NCBI GenBank assembly: GCA_023252115.1
Contig: JAHEXM010000068.1
Span: 1-7,684 of the forward strand
Direction: 5' to 3'
Source: Micrococcales bacterium
GTDB taxonomy: Bacteria; Actinomycetota; Actinomycetes; S36-B12; UBA10799
Length of the DNA: 7,684 nt
The notes beneath the pieces are model-generated. The model saw nothing but the letters and a program-made list of their open reading frames with translations. It had not been told where the DNA came from and did no database searches. A program made the position numbers and the translations under genes. Of the stretch, positions 6,100 through 7,684 are shown piece by piece (within the stretch, counting starts at the first letter, position 1; every line of letters starts with the position of its first letter).

Positions 6100-7684
<1,585 letters not shown>

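Overview
The window looks like chromosomal DNA of a member of the Actinomycetota. Three things support this. The gene order on the minus strand (TPR protein, HAD-IIA phosphatase, small acidic protein, tlyA) matches the Mycobacterium tuberculosis block Rv1691-Rv1692-Rv1693-tlyA. The TlyA is the long, type II form with catalytic residues at the same numbers as the mycobacterial enzyme. The 23S rRNA gene carries the extra domain III stem that is diagnostic of high-G+C Gram-positives. GTG and TTG starts are common. The genus cannot be read from the sequence; a free-living, moderately G+C-rich actinobacterium is the most that can be said.

Layout from left to right. Positions 1-1728 (minus strand) hold a tight three-gene run transcribed leftwards: a phasin-like protein with a histone H1-like lysine/alanine tail (988-1728), a 63-residue acidic protein (794-985) and tlyA (truncated by the window edge). 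A divergent intergenic region (1729-1894) separates this run from a plus-strand SCP2-type protein gene (1895-2245). That gene runs tail-to-tail, with a 12-base overlap, into a minus-strand HAD-IIA phosphatase (2234-3259). The phosphatase is preceded by a TPR-repeat protein (3321-4124), probably in the same transcript. A second divergent intergenic region (4125-4310) leads to a plus-strand gene for a large secreted protein of unknown family (4311-5741). That gene converges on an rRNA operon, and the two transcripts share a strong bidirectional hairpin terminator (5773-5808). The minus strand then carries the 5S rRNA, a structured 165-base spacer, and the 3' half of the 23S rRNA, which runs off the right edge.

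How the parts relate. TlyA 2'-O-methylates cytidines in both rRNAs, and its 23S target (C1920 in E. coli numbering) lies in this same window at position 7077. The HAD phosphatase, by analogy with Rv1692, probably recycles glycerol 3-phosphate from phospholipid head groups. SCP2 domains bind lipids and phasins coat lipid or polyester inclusions, so a lipid-handling theme is possible for the middle of the window, but this is only inference. No mobile element, tRNA or CRISPR array was seen. The least explained items are the secreted six-cysteine protein and the phasin/H1-tail fusion.
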